Origin: CAVQZA01 sp963718355
GTDB lineage: Bacteria > Actinomycetota > Thermoleophilia > Gaiellales > Gaiellaceae
Direction of reading: 5' to 3'
Length of the DNA stretch: 64,000 nt
Assembly (NCBI GenBank): GCA_963718355.1
Contig: CAVQZA010000007.1
Location: 62,001-126,000, forward strand
Part shown: positions 24,742 through 32,591 of the stretch, one piece after another
Layout: every line of letters starts with the position of its first letter
Position numbering within the stretch: the first letter of the stretch is position 1
The notes under the pieces: generated by a model
Told to the model about the DNA's origin: nothing
The model's input: the letters and a program-made list of their open reading frames with translations, nothing else
Databases searched by the model: none
Translations under genes and position numbers: made by a program

Positions 24742-25967
24742 TGGCCGGAGCGGAGGACACCCTGAAGGAGCAGCTCGCGCCCGGTGCGCCCGCCGAGGCC
24801 GGGTCGATCCCGCTTTGCGTCCCCGAGCTGCGCGGCAACGAGTGGACGTACGTGAAGGAGTGCCTCGACACGAACTGGGTCTCGTCGGTCGGCGCCTACG
24901 TCGACCGGTTCGAGGACGAGGTCGCCGCGCGCGTCGGCGCGCGGTACGGCGTCGCCACCGTGAGCGGGACCGCCGCGTTGCACGTTGCGCTGCTGCTGGC
25001 CGGCGTCGAGCCTGGCGACGAGGTGGTGACCTCGGCGCTCTCGTTCGTCGCGCCCGCCAACGCGATCCGCTACGCGGGCGCCTTCCCCGTCTTCGTCGAC
25101 GCTGACCCGGTCTACTGGCAGTTCGACGTGACCGAGTTCGCCGCGTTCCTCGAGGAGGGGTGCGAACGGCGCGGAGGCGAGCTCTTCAACCGCGCGACCG
25201 GGAGGCGCGTGCGCGCCGTTCTGCCCGTGCACATCCTCGGCCACCCGGCGGAGATCGAGCCGATCGTCGCGCTCGCGCGCCTCTTCGGGCTCGCGGTCGT
25301 CGAAGACGCCGCGGAGAGCTTTGGCGCGCGCTACCGCACCGAGAGCGGCGAGTGGGCCTCGGCCGGCCGGTTTGGCGAGGCCGGCTGTCTCAGCTTCAAC
25401 GGCAACAAGCTGATCACGAGCGGCGGCGGCGGGATGATCGTCACCGACGACGAGCGGCTGGCCGTGCGCGCCAGGTACCTGACCACCCAGGCGAAGGACG
25501 ATCCCGTTGCGTACATCCACAACGAGGTCGGCTTCAACTACCGCCTCGGCAACGTCCAGGCGGCGCTCGGCTGCGCGCAGCTCGAGCACCTCGACGAGTA
25601 CATCGCCGCGAAGCGCCGCATCGCCGACGCCTATCGGGAGGGCTTCGACGGCCTGTCCGGGCTCACATCCATGCAGGAGGCGCCCTGGGCGAGCGCTGTG
25701 TTCTGGCTCAACACGATCCTGGTCGATCCTGCGGCTGCTCCGATCGACCGCGACGCGATGATGGCGGCGCTCGCCGCCGAGCGGATCCAGAGCCGGCCGC
25801 TCTGGGAGCCGCTGCACCAAAGTCGCGCGCATCTCGGCTCGTTCGCGTGGCACTGCGACGAGGCGGAGCGGCTCGGTATCCAGGGCCTAAGCCTGCCGTC
25901 GTCGGTGGGGCTCGGCGCGGACGACCAGCGCCGGGTGATCGACGTCGTGCGCCGCGCGCTTGGCTGA
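24741..25967 (+). CDS. PLP-dependent sugar aminotransferase, LegC-type (DegT/DnrJ/EryC1)
   Basis: A 408-residue fold-type I aminotransferase. The opening IPLCVPELRGNEWTYVKECLDTNWVSSVG recalls the LegC subgroup of sugar aminotransferases. ATVSGTAALHVALLLAGVEPGDEVV binds the PLP phosphate, VVEDAAESFGARY holds the Asp that contacts the ring nitrogen, and SFNGNKLITSGGGGMIV gives the Schiff-base Lys (about residue 223). It would aminate C4 of the 4-keto-6-deoxy intermediate. The ATG shares its A with the preceding stop (TGATG). With the acetyltransferase this makes the di-N-acetyl sugar precursor of a legionaminic-type acid. Confidence 0.88.
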   Translation: MAGAEDTLKEQLAPGAPAEAGSIPLCVPELRGNEWTYVKECLDTNWVSSVGAYVDRFEDEVAARVGARYGVATVSGTAALHVALLLAGVEPGDEVVTSALSFVAPANAIRYAGAFPVFVDADPVYWQFDVTEFAAFLEEGCERRGGELFNRATGRRVRAVLPVHILGHPAEIEPIVALARLFGLAVVEDAAESFGARYRTESGEWASAGRFGEAGCLSFNGNKLITSGGGGMIVTDDERLAVRARYLTTQAKDDPVAYIHNEVGFNYRLGNVQAALGCAQLEHLDEYIAAKRRIADAYREGFDGLSGLTSMQEAPWASAVFWLNTILVDPAAAPIDRDAMMAALAAERIQSRPLWEPLHQSRAHLGSFAWHCDEAERLGIQGLSLPSSVGLGADDQRRVIDVVRRALG

Positions 25968-25971
25968 CGCG

Positions 25972-26790
25972 ATGCTGGCGAAGGCAAAAGACGCGCGCGC
26001 GCGAGTGCGCGCAGGCGACTTCACGCACCTGCGGCCCCGTCACCTCGCGACGCTCGCGGCGTCGTATGCGCGCGACCGCCGCGGCCGCAGCCGCTACCGC
26101 ATCCTCTCCGAGCCGGAACTGCTCGCGACCCGCACCTCCGACACGGCGTTCGTCTTCGGCAGCGGCCGCTCCCTCGTCGACATCGGCCAGGAAGAATGGG
26201 CGGCGATCTCGCGCTGCAACACGGTCAGCCTGCGCGAGTTTCCGCGCCAACACTGGGTTCGGGTCGACTACCACCTGACCGCCGAGGTGGACAACCTCGA
26301 CGTGTACGCCGAGCGGCTGCGCGCGAATCCGTTGTACGCGGACACCGTCTTCGTCGTCGCCGGCGGGCTCGTCGCGCACATGGGCAACGAGCTGATCGGC
26401 CAGGGCCTCCTCCGGGCCGGCGCCCGCGTCTTCCGCTTTCGGCGCCTCTCGCGTACGCAGTACGAGTCGCCGTCGCGGAGGCCGCGCGAGCTCGTGCACG
26501 GCTACAACTCGATCTTCGACGCCACGAACTTTGCGTACGCGATGGGCTACCCGCGGATCGTCCTGGCCGGGGTCGACTACTACAACAAGGAGTACTTCTG
26601 GCTCGAGCCGGGCGAGACGCGCGCGTACGAGAAGGAAGGAGTTGTCGCGGCGGGCCAGTGGTCGCAGTCCGACGTGATCGTGGAGATGATGGGCCGCTGG
26701 GCGCGCGAGCTCGCCGCCGAGGACGTCGAGCTGCTGGTCTACAACTCGCGTTCGCTGCTCGCGCGCCACCTGCCCGTCTTCCGGTTCTGA
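25972..26790 (+). CDS. GT42 sialyltransferase/DUF115-like protein, candidate nonulosonic acid transferase
   Basis: A protein of 272 residues (ATG 25972; TTG 25960 is an alternative overlapping the aminotransferase stop). It has FVFGSGRSLVDIGQEEW then SRCNTVSL (about residues 60-88), and later YNSIFDATNFAYAMGYPRIVLAGVDYYNKEYF and a YNSRSLLARHL ending. This order matches, from memory, GT42 sialyltransferases such as CstII: GNGPSL, FRCNQF, SGVYMCAVAIALGYKEIYLSGIDFY, PNSLL. It also fits the related DUF115/Maf glycosyltransferase fold. The catalytic His of CstII seems replaced (GQWSQSD versus GHSKNTD). Its place between aminotransferase and CMP-sugar synthetase genes suggests it transfers the nonulosonic acid. 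No signal peptide. Confidence 0.6.
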   Translation: MLAKAKDARARVRAGDFTHLRPRHLATLAASYARDRRGRSRYRILSEPELLATRTSDTAFVFGSGRSLVDIGQEEWAAISRCNTVSLREFPRQHWVRVDYHLTAEVDNLDVYAERLRANPLYADTVFVVAGGLVAHMGNELIGQGLLRAGARVFRFRRLSRTQYESPSRRPRELVHGYNSIFDATNFAYAMGYPRIVLAGVDYYNKEYFWLEPGETRAYEKEGVVAAGQWSQSDVIVEMMGRWARELAAEDVELLVYNSRSLLARHLPVFRF

Positions 26791-26792
26791 GC

Positions 26793-26798
26793 TAGGCT
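26793..26798 (+). promoter_or_regulatory. Candidate -10 (TAGGCT) for 26807 gene
   Basis: TAGGCT, 8 bases before GTG 26807, in the 16-base gap after the GT42-like gene. It would give the second half of the nonulosonic acid cluster its own leaderless transcript. Confidence 0.45.
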
Positions 26799-26806
26799 CC
26801 GTCGCC

Positions 26807-27478
26807 GTGAGCGATGCGGATGCCGAGGCGCAGGTCTGGGACGCCTACAACCTCCTGCTGCTCGGGCCGGATGTCGACCGGATCCGCAAGCTTCTCGTGC
26901 GCTACGAGCTGGCGAAGACTGCGCTCGAGGTTCCCGGCGACATCGTCGAGTGCGGCGTCTTCAAGGGGGCCGGCTGCCTCTACTGGCTCAAGCTCCTTCA
27001 CGTGCTGGAGCCGGGCTCGCTGCGCCGGGTGATCGGCTTCGACACGTTCACCGAGTTTGCGCCGTCGCAGCGCGACGACGAACGCGCGGCGATCGCCGAC
27101 TTCGTCGCGAGCTCGGGGTTCGAGGGCACGACGCCGGAGCGCGTCCAGGAGTACGCAGAGGCGGCCGGGCTCGGTGAGCGCCTCGAGCTCGTCGCCGGTG
27201 ACGTGACGACCACCGCGGCCGAGTTTGCGAGCCGCAACCCGGGCCTGCGCATCTCGCTCCTCCACCTCGATCTCGACGCCTTCGAGGGCACGCGCGCCGC
27301 GCTGGCGGCGCTGTATCCGCGGGTCAGCCGGGGCGGCCTTGTCGTCTTCGACGAATACGCGATTCCCGAGTGGGGCGAGTCCGACGCCGCCGACGAGTTC
27401 ATGGCGCAACATCCGGAGGTGCGCCTGCAGCCGGTTCCGCTGTCCGCCAAGCCCACCGCGTACTTCGTCAAGCCCTGA
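26807..27478 (+). CDS. TylF/MycF-like macrocin O-methyltransferase family protein
   Basis: A 223-residue class I methyltransferase. GDIVECGVFKGAGCLYWLKLL (about residues 44-64) is the TylF-type motif I (E-C-G-V-x-G). VIGFDTFTEF, LELVAGDVTTT, ISLLHLDLDAFEGT (metal-binding Asp residues) and GGLVVFDEYAIPEW follow in order. TylF/MycF enzymes are Mg-dependent sugar 3'-O-methyltransferases. Its place inside the nonulosonic acid gene set suggests it methylates the acid sugar or a neighbouring residue; this is inference. Two bases separate it from the next gene. GTG start chosen from the -10 spacing. Confidence 0.8.
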   Translation: MSDADAEAQVWDAYNLLLLGPDVDRIRKLLVRYELAKTALEVPGDIVECGVFKGAGCLYWLKLLHVLEPGSLRRVIGFDTFTEFAPSQRDDERAAIADFVASSGFEGTTPERVQEYAEAAGLGERLELVAGDVTTTAAEFASRNPGLRISLLHLDLDAFEGTRAALAALYPRVSRGGLVVFDEYAIPEWGESDAADEFMAQHPEVRLQPVPLSAKPTAYFVKP

Positions 27479-27480
27479 CG

Positions 27481-29328
27481 ATGAGCGCCGCGGTTCAGGT
27501 CGTCGTCTGCATGGACACGGAGGGGCCGTGCGCCGATCCGGGCAACCTGGAGCTGCTCGGCTCCTGGGAGCAGGTCGACACCGCGATGGACAAGCTCTTC
27601 GACCCGGCGTTTCGGGCGCGGCACCCGGACCCCGGCGGCGGCGAACTTCGCATCGGCTGGTTCTTCCTCACCTGGTCCGGGTTCACGTCGAACCCGCGGC
27701 AGCGCGCCTTCGGCTACCACGCGGTGCGCGACCACTACCTCGCCCGCTGGGGCTCGCGGATCGCGGAGTGCGGCGACGAGGAGGGCTGGCATTACCACCA
27801 TCCCGCCGCGAGCGGCGTCGGCAACGAGTGGGGGCTCGACTGGGCGCTCGGCGACGAGCACGACCGGATCCTCTCGCGCGGGCTGCTCGAGCGGGACTGG
27901 TTCCCGGCCTGTTACCGGGCGGGCGGCACGATCATGGATCCGCTCTCGTCGCGCTGGGTCGACTCCTGGTTTCCGTTCGACTACTCGAACCGGGCGCCTC
28001 TCTCGCTGCCGGGGCTCGTCGACTGGTCGTCGGGCGTCGCCGAGTGGAGCCTCTACCACCCCGACCCGGAGGACTTCCGCCTGCCCGGGGCCGGGCGCAG
28101 GCGCATGGCTCGCACGCTCGACCTCGTCACGGACGTCCATGCGCTCTCGGCGGCGGACGTCGAGGCCGCGTTCAAGCAGGCGGCCGCAGGAGAGCCCGCG
28201 ATCCTGTCGTGCTTCGACCACGACTACCGCGACATCGCCGGACGCATCGATGCCTTCCGCGCGCTCGTCCACGACGTGGCGGCCGACTTTCCCGGCGTCC
28301 CGTGGAGCTATGCGCCGCCGATCGAGGCTGCGCGGCGGGCGCTCGGCGCCCCTCCGCAGCCGCGGCTCGAGCTCGAGGCGGCCGCCGCCGGCGGTGTGCA
28401 TCTCTGGTCGAGCGAGCCGCTGTTCCAGTCGCTCCCCTGGCTCGCCGTGCGCACGCCTGACGGCGAGGTGTCGCACGTCGAGGAGGGCCTCCTGCGCCTC
28501 GACGAGACCCACTGGGTCTGGCACCCGGAAGCTGAGTGGGAGGAGGCCGCGTTCGGCGGGTCGACCGACCTCGGCGAGGCTGCGGTCGCGCGCCTGACGC
28601 CCGCCGACGGCCCCGGCGCGCTGTTCCTCGCCCGGGCGACGGACGTGCACCCGACCCGGCCGCGCTCGATCTGGGAGTACACGAAGCGCTACACGCGCTC
28701 CGCGGTTGCGCGGAGCGCCGGTGACGAGGCCGAGCTCGACTCCGCGGCGCAGACCCGCGAGCTGCTCGCGGAGCGTCTCGCGCCGGGCGAGAGCGTCCTC
28801 GACGTCGGCTGCGGCGCAGGCCACCTCTGGCGCTCGCTCCAGCCGCTCGGCCTCGAGTACCACGGGATCGACTACTACCAACGGGCGATCGAGATCGGCC
28901 GGCTCACCCTCGCCGACACCCGGCTTCGGCCCGGCCGGCTCCGCGCGCTCGCTCTCGACGAGCTGCCGCCGGACGAGCGCTACGACGCCGTGGTGTGCCT
29001 CAGCACGCTGCTCTACTTCCCCGACTTCCGCCGTCCGCTCGAGACGATGTCGCGCTCGGCCCGGCGGCTGCTCGTCGTCCGCTCCAGCTTCGGCGACGCG
29101 ACCGAGGTGCGCTACCTGGCAGACACGCTGCTCGAGCCGGGCTTCGAGACGATGCGCGACTACTTCTCGATCTTCTCCCGCACCGACGTCGAGGCCTTTC
29201 TTGCCGAGGAGGGGTTCTCGGTGTCCTGGGTCGAGGACCAGCGCCAGCGGAGCCGCTTCGGCGGCGAGCCGGAGGTCGTGGGCGGGATCCCGGTGCCCTA
29301 CGAGTTCCTGGTCGCGGAGCGCCGATGA
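27481..29328 (+). CDS. Fusion: polysaccharide-deacetylase-like domain plus SAM methyltransferase
   Basis: A 615-residue two-domain protein. Residues 1-310 look like a carbohydrate-esterase/NodB-like barrel: VVVCMDTEGPC at 8-18, WHYHHP near 103-108, then FDHDYRDI near 243. The Asp, HxxH-like and Asp/His residues resemble metal and catalytic sites of polysaccharide deacetylases, but spacing is unusual. A linker of about 100 residues follows. Residues 430-615 are a methyltransferase: SVLDVGCGAGHLW (motif I, about 437), YHGIDYYQRA, YDAVVCLSTLLYFPDF and RRLLVVRSSF. The ATG at 27481 lies two bases after the TylF-like gene, whose stop is well defined. It could deacylate and methylate the same sugar. 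Confidence 0.65.
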   Translation: MSAAVQVVVCMDTEGPCADPGNLELLGSWEQVDTAMDKLFDPAFRARHPDPGGGELRIGWFFLTWSGFTSNPRQRAFGYHAVRDHYLARWGSRIAECGDEEGWHYHHPAASGVGNEWGLDWALGDEHDRILSRGLLERDWFPACYRAGGTIMDPLSSRWVDSWFPFDYSNRAPLSLPGLVDWSSGVAEWSLYHPDPEDFRLPGAGRRRMARTLDLVTDVHALSAADVEAAFKQAAAGEPAILSCFDHDYRDIAGRIDAFRALVHDVAADFPGVPWSYAPPIEAARRALGAPPQPRLELEAAAAGGVHLWSSEPLFQSLPWLAVRTPDGEVSHVEEGLLRLDETHWVWHPEAEWEEAAFGGSTDLGEAAVARLTPADGPGALFLARATDVHPTRPRSIWEYTKRYTRSAVARSAGDEAELDSAAQTRELLAERLAPGESVLDVGCGAGHLWRSLQPLGLEYHGIDYYQRAIEIGRLTLADTRLRPGRLRALALDELPPDERYDAVVCLSTLLYFPDFRRPLETMSRSARRLLVVRSSFGDATEVRYLADTLLEPGFETMRDYFSIFSRTDVEAFLAEEGFSVSWVEDQRQRSRFGGEPEVVGGIPVPYEFLVAERR

Positions 29329-30209
29329 GCCTTCGCGTCGCCGTGATCGGCACGGGCTCGATGGGTCGTCGCGACCTCGGGAACCTGCGTGAGCTCGGCC
29401 ACGAGGCGATCGCGGTGTCGCGCTCGCTCGACGAGGTCGAAGCCTGGGCGCCCGACGCCGTGGTCATCGCCACGCCGACCAGCGAGCACGCGACGGCGCT
29501 GCGCTGGGCCGTCGAGCGAGGGATCCACGCGTATGTCGAGAAGCCGCTCGCTGCCTCCGCCGAGGGTCTTGCCACGCTGCTCGACGAGGCCGAGGTGACG
29601 ATCGCCGTCGGCTACAACCTCCGCTTCCACCCTGCGCTCGAGGCGATCCGTGCCGCGGTGCAGGAGGGACGGATCGGCCGGCTGCTCTCGGTACGCGCCG
29701 AGGTCGGCCAGTACCTTCCCGACTGGCACCCGGAGGAGGACTACCGTGGCTCCTACGCGGCCCGCAGAGACCTCGGCGGCGGCGCGCTGCTCACGCTCAG
29801 CCACGAGCTCGACTACGTGCGCTGGATCGCCGGCGAGGTCGTGTCGTGCACTGGAGCCGCGGCCCGCGTCTCGGCGCTGGAGCTGGACGTCGACGACGTC
29901 GCGGAGCTCGTCTGCCGGCACGAAGGCGGCGCGCTGAGCTCCGTGCACATGGACCTCCTCGACCGCGCGTACAACCGGCACTCGCGCTGGGTCGGCGAGG
30001 AGGGAACGATTACCTGGGCCTGGGGCGGGCCTGCGGTCCTGCTGCCCGCGGCGGAGGAGCTCTGGGCAGACGATGCGTTCGCCCTCGCCGACACCTATCG
30101 CTCGGCGCTTGCCGACTTCCTCGTGTGCGCGGAGTCGGGCGGCGAGCCGCGTGCGAGCGGGCGGGACGGCCTGCGCGTGCTCGAGCTCTGCGGGGAGGTC
30201 CAGACGTGA
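29325..30209 (+). CDS. Gfo/Idh/MocA-family oxidoreductase
   Basis: A 294-residue NAD(P)-dependent dehydrogenase. SLRVAVIGTGSMGRRDLGNLRELGHEAIAVSRS is the Rossmann nucleotide site, VVIATPTSEHATALRWAVERGIHAYVEKPLA has the family EKP motif (Lys near residue 71), and YNLRFHPALEAI then RRDLGGGALLTLSHELDYVRWIAG carry the substrate His/Asp residues. Such oxidoreductases are often next to CMP-nonulosonate synthetase genes, as here, and may oxidise or reduce a sugar intermediate; its exact step is unknown. ATGA overlap with the fusion gene and GTGA overlap with the synthetase gene. Confidence 0.85.
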   Translation: MSLRVAVIGTGSMGRRDLGNLRELGHEAIAVSRSLDEVEAWAPDAVVIATPTSEHATALRWAVERGIHAYVEKPLAASAEGLATLLDEAEVTIAVGYNLRFHPALEAIRAAVQEGRIGRLLSVRAEVGQYLPDWHPEEDYRGSYAARRDLGGGALLTLSHELDYVRWIAGEVVSCTGAAARVSALELDVDDVAELVCRHEGGALSSVHMDLLDRAYNRHSRWVGEEGTITWAWGGPAVLLPAAEELWADDAFALADTYRSALADFLVCAESGGEPRASGRDGLRVLELCGEVQT

Positions 30210-30922
30210 CGACGCTCGCGGTGATCCCCGCCCGCGGCGGCTCCAAGGGCCTGCCCGGCAAGAACATTCGTCCTCTCGCGGGGCTGCCGCTGATCGAGCA
30301 TTCGCTGCGGCTCGCTGGCCTATGCCCGGAGCTCGACCGGACGATCGTCTCCACCGACTCCGAGCAGGTCGCCGCCGTCGCCCGCGCGGTCGGCGGAGAC
30401 GTGCCGTTTCTGCGTCCGGCCGAGCTCGCGGGTGACGACACCGCGATGCTGCCGGTCCTGCAGCACGCGCTCGCCGAGGTCGATCCGCACGGCGAGGACT
30501 ACGACCTGTTGCTCCTGCTCGACCCGACCTCGCCCGGGCGCCTGCCCCAGGACGTCTCCCGTGCGCACGAGCTTCTCTCCGCGACTCCCGTAGCGGACGG
30601 CGTGGTTGCCGTGTCCGAGCCCTCGTTCAACCCGATCTGGCATGCCGTGGTCGAGCGCGACGGCTACCTCGAGCAGCTGATTCCCGAGGGTCGCGCCTAC
30701 GGACGACGGCAGGACGTGCCGCGCGTGTTCCGGATCAACGCCGCCCTCTACCTCTTTCGGACCGCGTTTCTGCGGCGGGAAGAGGAGACGTGGCAAAACG
30801 GCCGGCATCTGCCGCTCGAGATCGCTGATCTACGCGCGTTCCACATCGACTCGGAGGACGACTTCCGCCTGTGCGAGCTCGTGCTCGAGTCGGGGCTCGT
30901 CACGCTTCCGTGGCTGGGCTAG
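30206..30922 (+). CDS. neuA: CMP-nonulosonic acid synthetase (NeuA/LegF)
   Basis: A 238-residue cytidylyltransferase that activates the nine-carbon acid with CTP. TLAVIPARGGSKGLPGKNIRPLAGLPLIEHSL is the nucleotide-binding N-terminus typical of NeuA/LegF/PseF. IVSTDSEQVAAVARAVGGDVPFLRPAELAGDD, LLLLLDPTSPGR (L-x-P-T-S-P-x-R) and RVFRINAALYLFR follow. HIDSEDDFRLCELV contains the metal Asp residues. Length is that of single-domain enzymes, without the esterase domain of E. coli NeuA. GTG 30206 overlaps the oxidoreductase stop. Its end overlaps the convergent gene at 30900 by 23 bases. It closes the pathway that starts at 19103. Confidence 0.92.
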   Translation: MTTLAVIPARGGSKGLPGKNIRPLAGLPLIEHSLRLAGLCPELDRTIVSTDSEQVAAVARAVGGDVPFLRPAELAGDDTAMLPVLQHALAEVDPHGEDYDLLLLLDPTSPGRLPQDVSRAHELLSATPVADGVVAVSEPSFNPIWHAVVERDGYLEQLIPEGRAYGRRQDVPRVFRINAALYLFRTAFLRREEETWQNGRHLPLEIADLRAFHIDSEDDFRLCELVLESGLVTLPWLG

Positions 30923-31610
30923 CCGGTAGGCGGTAGATCCCGATTCCGAACCCGGGCTCGCCGCCGGCAACGAGCTCCTCCGTCGCCCGCTCCGCGCTGA
31001 ACTCCTTCCAGAAGCGCGCCGTTCCCTCCGTGTCGGCGGTCGTCTCCTGGGCGACGTCGTGAAAGGCGACGATCCCGCCGGGCTGTACGAGCGGCGAGTA
31101 CATGCGGAAGTCCGCCCAGACCCCGTCGTACGAATGATCGCCGTCGATGAACAGGAAGTCGACGGGGCGGCCTTCGAGGAGCCGCTGGACGCGCGAGACG
31201 GTCGCGGGGTCGTGCGAGTCCGCCGACATCACCAGGTCGACGCGCTGCTTGCCGCGGGCGAATGCCCGCCGGACGAGCGGGAACGGCGACCAGGGGCCGA
31301 GCGCGCCGGGCGGCCGCGTGTCGATCGCAATGAGCTGTGCGTCAATCGGCGCGGCGCGCGTCCAGAGGAAGAACGTGCCGCCCTCGTCCAGACCGATCTC
31401 GAGCACCACGCGGGGCTGCAGCTCCCGGACCTGCTCGAACAGCCAGCGGACCTCGTCCGTCTTCTGCGTGATCCCGATGTGCTCGACGGCGAACGCCAGC
31501 GCGTCGTCGAACGGCAGCTCGGGAGGCAGAGCGCGGACGCGGCGCCGGTCGCGGAGCGCGGCCGAGTACCGCGCCGGGTAGCCGAGCAGTTTGCGGAGGC
31601 CACTCGCCAC
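30900..31610 (-). CDS. Class I SAM methyltransferase (Methyltransf_24/CmcI-like)
   Basis: A 236-residue protein. VVLEIGLDEGGTFFLWTRAA (about residues 67-86) is motif I, LIAIDTRPPG motif II, VDFLFIDGDHSYDGVWADFRMYSPLVQPGGIVAFHDV (about 148-185) the I-D-G-D-H metal motif typical of the cephalosporin-hydroxylase/CmcI-type group. The C-terminus ends FGIGIYRLP. GTG 31610 is supported by a TATCCT -10 seven bases upstream. Likely an O-methyltransferase or a sugar-modifying relative; acceptor unknown. The gene diverges from 31653 with 42 bases between start codons. Confidence 0.8.
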   Translation of the reverse strand: MASGLRKLLGYPARYSAALRDRRRVRALPPELPFDDALAFAVEHIGITQKTDEVRWLFEQVRELQPRVVLEIGLDEGGTFFLWTRAAPIDAQLIAIDTRPPGALGPWSPFPLVRRAFARGKQRVDLVMSADSHDPATVSRVQRLLEGRPVDFLFIDGDHSYDGVWADFRMYSPLVQPGGIVAFHDVAQETTADTEGTARFWKEFSAERATEELVAGGEPGFGIGIYRLPASPATEA

Positions 31611-31617
31611 GTCGGGC

Positions 31618-31623
31618 AGGATA
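31618..31623 (-). promoter_or_regulatory. Candidate leaderless -10 (TATCCT) for 31610 gene
   Basis: TATCCT on the minus strand, 7 bases before GTG 31610; diverges from the 31638 hexamer. Confidence 0.5.
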
Positions 31624-31637
31624 GTCGCTTCCTCCCG

Positions 31638-31643
31638 TAGATT
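31638..31643 (+). promoter_or_regulatory. Candidate -10 (TAGATT) for 31653 gene
   Basis: TAGATT, 9 bases before ATG 31653. The intervening GGCGGG could also serve as a weak ribosome-binding site. Confidence 0.45.
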
Positions 31644-31652
31644 CCTGGCGGG

Positions 31653-32591
31653 ATGATCGGCAGACGGCAGCTCGGGAAAGCCCGACGGTGGCTCGACAGG
31701 AGAGTAGTCGCCCCGATCGCGGTCGGCGTCGAGACGCTGCGGGCTCTGCGGACGCGCGCGCGGATCACCTCGTTCCAACATCGAGGCGAGGTCGTTCGTC
31801 GCTTCGCGGAGCCGCCCGCCGAGAATTCGCGCTCCAGGGTCCTCGCAGTCGTCACGCACGTCGTCGACGGATCGCGTCCGACCGAGCTGAGCGCGGAGCG
31901 GCTGGGGCGGACCCTCGACGGCCTGCTCGAGAGCCTGGGGCACACCCAGCTCGAGCTCGTCCTGAACACTCTTCCCGGCCGGCACGTGGCCGAGGCGCTG
32001 CCGGAGCACCTGTCCTCGCGGCTCGTCGTCCGTGAGCGAGACGGCGTCGATCCGATGCTGCTCGGCTTCGAGGCCCAGACGGAGTTCGTCGATCGCGCCG
32101 AGGACTTCGACTGGTTCATCTACTTCGAGGACGACCTGGTGCTGAGCGACAGTCTCGTCCTCGAGAAGCTCGCGTACTTCAACAGCGGCGCGCCGCCTGA
32201 TGCGTTGCTCCTACCGCATCGCTACGAGTTCTGGAACGGCCAGAAGACCTACATCGATCTCGAGAGCAGACACGGCCGGGAATGGGCCTGGAACCGACTC
32301 ACGCTGATCCAGATCGAGAGCTGGAGGTTCGCCGAGTTCGAGAATCCGCACAGCGGCTGTTACTTCCTCTCCCGGCAGCAGCTTGGGCGCTGGACGGACA
32401 CCGGCCGGCAGTGGTTCGGGCAGGTGAGCTACACCGCGCAGAGGGAGAGCGCCGCCACCGGGTGTCTCGGCGAGGCCTTCCGGCTCTACAAGCCGCACCC
32501 GGCCAACCTGACCTTTCTCGAGCTCCGCCACTGGGACACCAAGTACGCGCAGTACTTCGCGCGGAGCCTCGAAGCGGCGGGCGACGACTAG
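31653..32591 (+). CDS. Putative glycosyltransferase, family not recognised
   Basis: A 312-residue soluble protein with a basic N-terminus. A likely GT-A fold is suggested by SRVLAVVTHVVDGSRPTELSAERLGRTLDGLLESL (first strand and helix, about residues 61-95), LVLNTLPG, and DWFIYFEDDLVLSDSLVLEKLAYFN (about 153-177), where EDD would be the metal/nucleotide D-x-D element. Later HPHPANLTFLE-like sequence and aromatic residues could line an acceptor site. I do not recognise a named family. Its end overlaps by 4 bases the convergent methyltransferase gene. Role in glycan assembly is by context only. Confidence 0.6.
   Translation: MIGRRQLGKARRWLDRRVVAPIAVGVETLRALRTRARITSFQHRGEVVRRFAEPPAENSRSRVLAVVTHVVDGSRPTELSAERLGRTLDGLLESLGHTQLELVLNTLPGRHVAEALPEHLSSRLVVRERDGVDPMLLGFEAQTEFVDRAEDFDWFIYFEDDLVLSDSLVLEKLAYFNSGAPPDALLLPHRYEFWNGQKTYIDLESRHGREWAWNRLTLIQIESWRFAEFENPHSGCYFLSRQQLGRWTDTGRQWFGQVSYTAQRESAATGCLGEAFRLYKPHPANLTFLELRHWDTKYAQYFARSLEAAGDD

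Noticed and set aside
26998..28881. Minus-strand 627-codon frame opposite the fusion gene
   Set aside because: Shadow composition without domains; the plus strand encodes recognisable TylF-like and methyltransferase motifs.
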